This document shows positions 62,960-64,000 of a stretch of DNA of 64,000 nt, piece by piece (positions within the stretch are counted from its first letter, which is position 1; every line of letters begins with the position of its first letter). Under the pieces are notes generated by a model. It made no database searches, was not told the origin of the DNA, and saw only the letters and a program-made list of their open reading frames with translations. A program made the position numbers and the translations under genes. Location of the stretch: the NCBI GenBank assembly GCA_019155185.1, contig CM032811.1:11056075-11120074 (forward strand). The letters are read 5' to 3'. This DNA comes from Beaufortia kweichowensis. Taxonomy: Eukaryota; Chordata; Actinopteri; Cypriniformes; Gastromyzontidae.

Positions 62960-64000
62960 CCTTCAAACACAAACGCACACATGCTCACCTTAAAAATATG
63001 ACCGATACGGATTAAAAGGCAAATCTCAGGTTGAAAGATTAATACCATCCACTTCATTTCCACAACCTGCCCATCTATGAGCACTGAAAGGCACTTACGC
63101 AGCATAAAAGACACGCTGCTGCTCCTCGGCCTCCTCATTCAGCCCACACAAAGGCCACTCAAGGCTGAGAATCTCTCTCGTGGCTTTCAGGCGGCTATGG
63201 AGGAGTGTGCTATACCAGTGAACACTTTTGCATAAAACTGCTCGCTTTTTCTCTTCATGTCTGCCTCTTGTTCTCAGTCTCTTGCTCTTTTCGTCTGCAC
63301 TGCTCTTTCTCTGGCTGTGTGTTAAGCTAGTGCTCAACTTTACAATGTCCTCTGCTCTCATGAGAGGTCTTGCTGGTAAAGCCAGTGAGAGAGAGGAGGA
63401 TCAGGGCAGGATAAAGCCAATGGACCACTCCACCCAGAGCTCACGCTCTCCTTTCCTCTCTTCATCTCCTCCTCTACCCAATTCTCCATTTTTCATCTCC
63501 ACATTCCCTCTTCTTACATCTCCTCTTTATCTTTGCCTTTATCTCCTCTATTCTCTCTCTCTTGTTTACCTTATCAACTAACCCACTCCAAGATCCCCTT
63601 TAGGCAAAACAAAACAGAATCACAAAAACTCTCACTCGGCCAATAACCTAAAGTTCAGTATATCATGAGTATGAGGGTATTGTACATTTCTACGCAAGCC
63701 TGCGGGTACGAGAAACATTCCAGCCTGTGCGTCCAGCGGTAAATGTCGGGCTAATCAAATAGAGTCGATGGATTGGCTACAGTGGAAATCGTTGCTCTTT
63801 TATTGGACCGCATTAGCCTTGACCTTCAGGGCTCAAATGAAACGTCCTTGAAGATATAATGGTATATTGTGACATACAGCACTGGGGCTTCCTGTACCTG
63901 CATGGGAAACCTTCAGACTGAACACATAACAGACAGTACGTACGGCTTTCAAATGAACTGAAGGACATTCATGATAATATCAACTGTTAATGCATATGTA

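Overview
This window is vertebrate nuclear DNA, almost certainly from a cyprinid fish (carp, goldfish or zebrafish relatives). It is AT-rich, carries long dinucleotide microsatellites, has no long open reading frames, and holds several repeat families that I recognise from cyprinid genomes (AGTTCACCC-ended, ACCAGCTAAAACCAGC, ACACTACCGGTCAAA-ended, and a tRNA-like SINE). The species call is inference; the repeats and exons are read directly.

The only gene I can support is a Musashi-2 homologue (msi2) on the minus strand. Three internal coding exons are present, each with consensus splice sites and compatible phases. In transcript order they are 29170-29088 (83 nt, C-terminal half of RRM2 including RNP1), 18019-17905 (115 nt, end of RRM2 and start of the linker) and 11508-11434 (75 nt, the Y/G-rich YPN...YQFP segment that separates Musashi-2 from Musashi-1). 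Joined, they read as 89 whole residues plus split codons, without a stop. The 5' exons (RRM1 and the first half of RRM2) lie beyond position 64000. The 3' exons (Ala-rich segment and C-terminus) lie before position 1.

The layout from high to low coordinates is as follows. 64000-29171 is at least 34.8 kb of intron without a recognisable msi2 exon. It holds repeats, two long CT/GA tracts and several sequence-complex stretches that look like regulatory DNA; the best is 53340-53640, with clustered CCAAT boxes, an octamer and a nuclear-receptor-type inverted repeat. 29087-18020 is an 11.07 kb intron with a long (GA)n tract and several MITEs. 17904-11509 is a 6.4 kb intron with two well-formed inverted-repeat elements and a TAAT-rich candidate conserved block. 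11433-1 is at least 11.4 kb of the next intron.

No rRNA, confident functional tRNA, CRISPR array or intact autonomous transposon was seen. I found no convincing novel gene system. The most interesting items are the candidate intronic regulatory clusters, the structured non-autonomous transposons (one nested inside another), the tandem duplication near 55.7-56.0 kb, and the exon phase pattern that would allow frame-preserving exon skipping.
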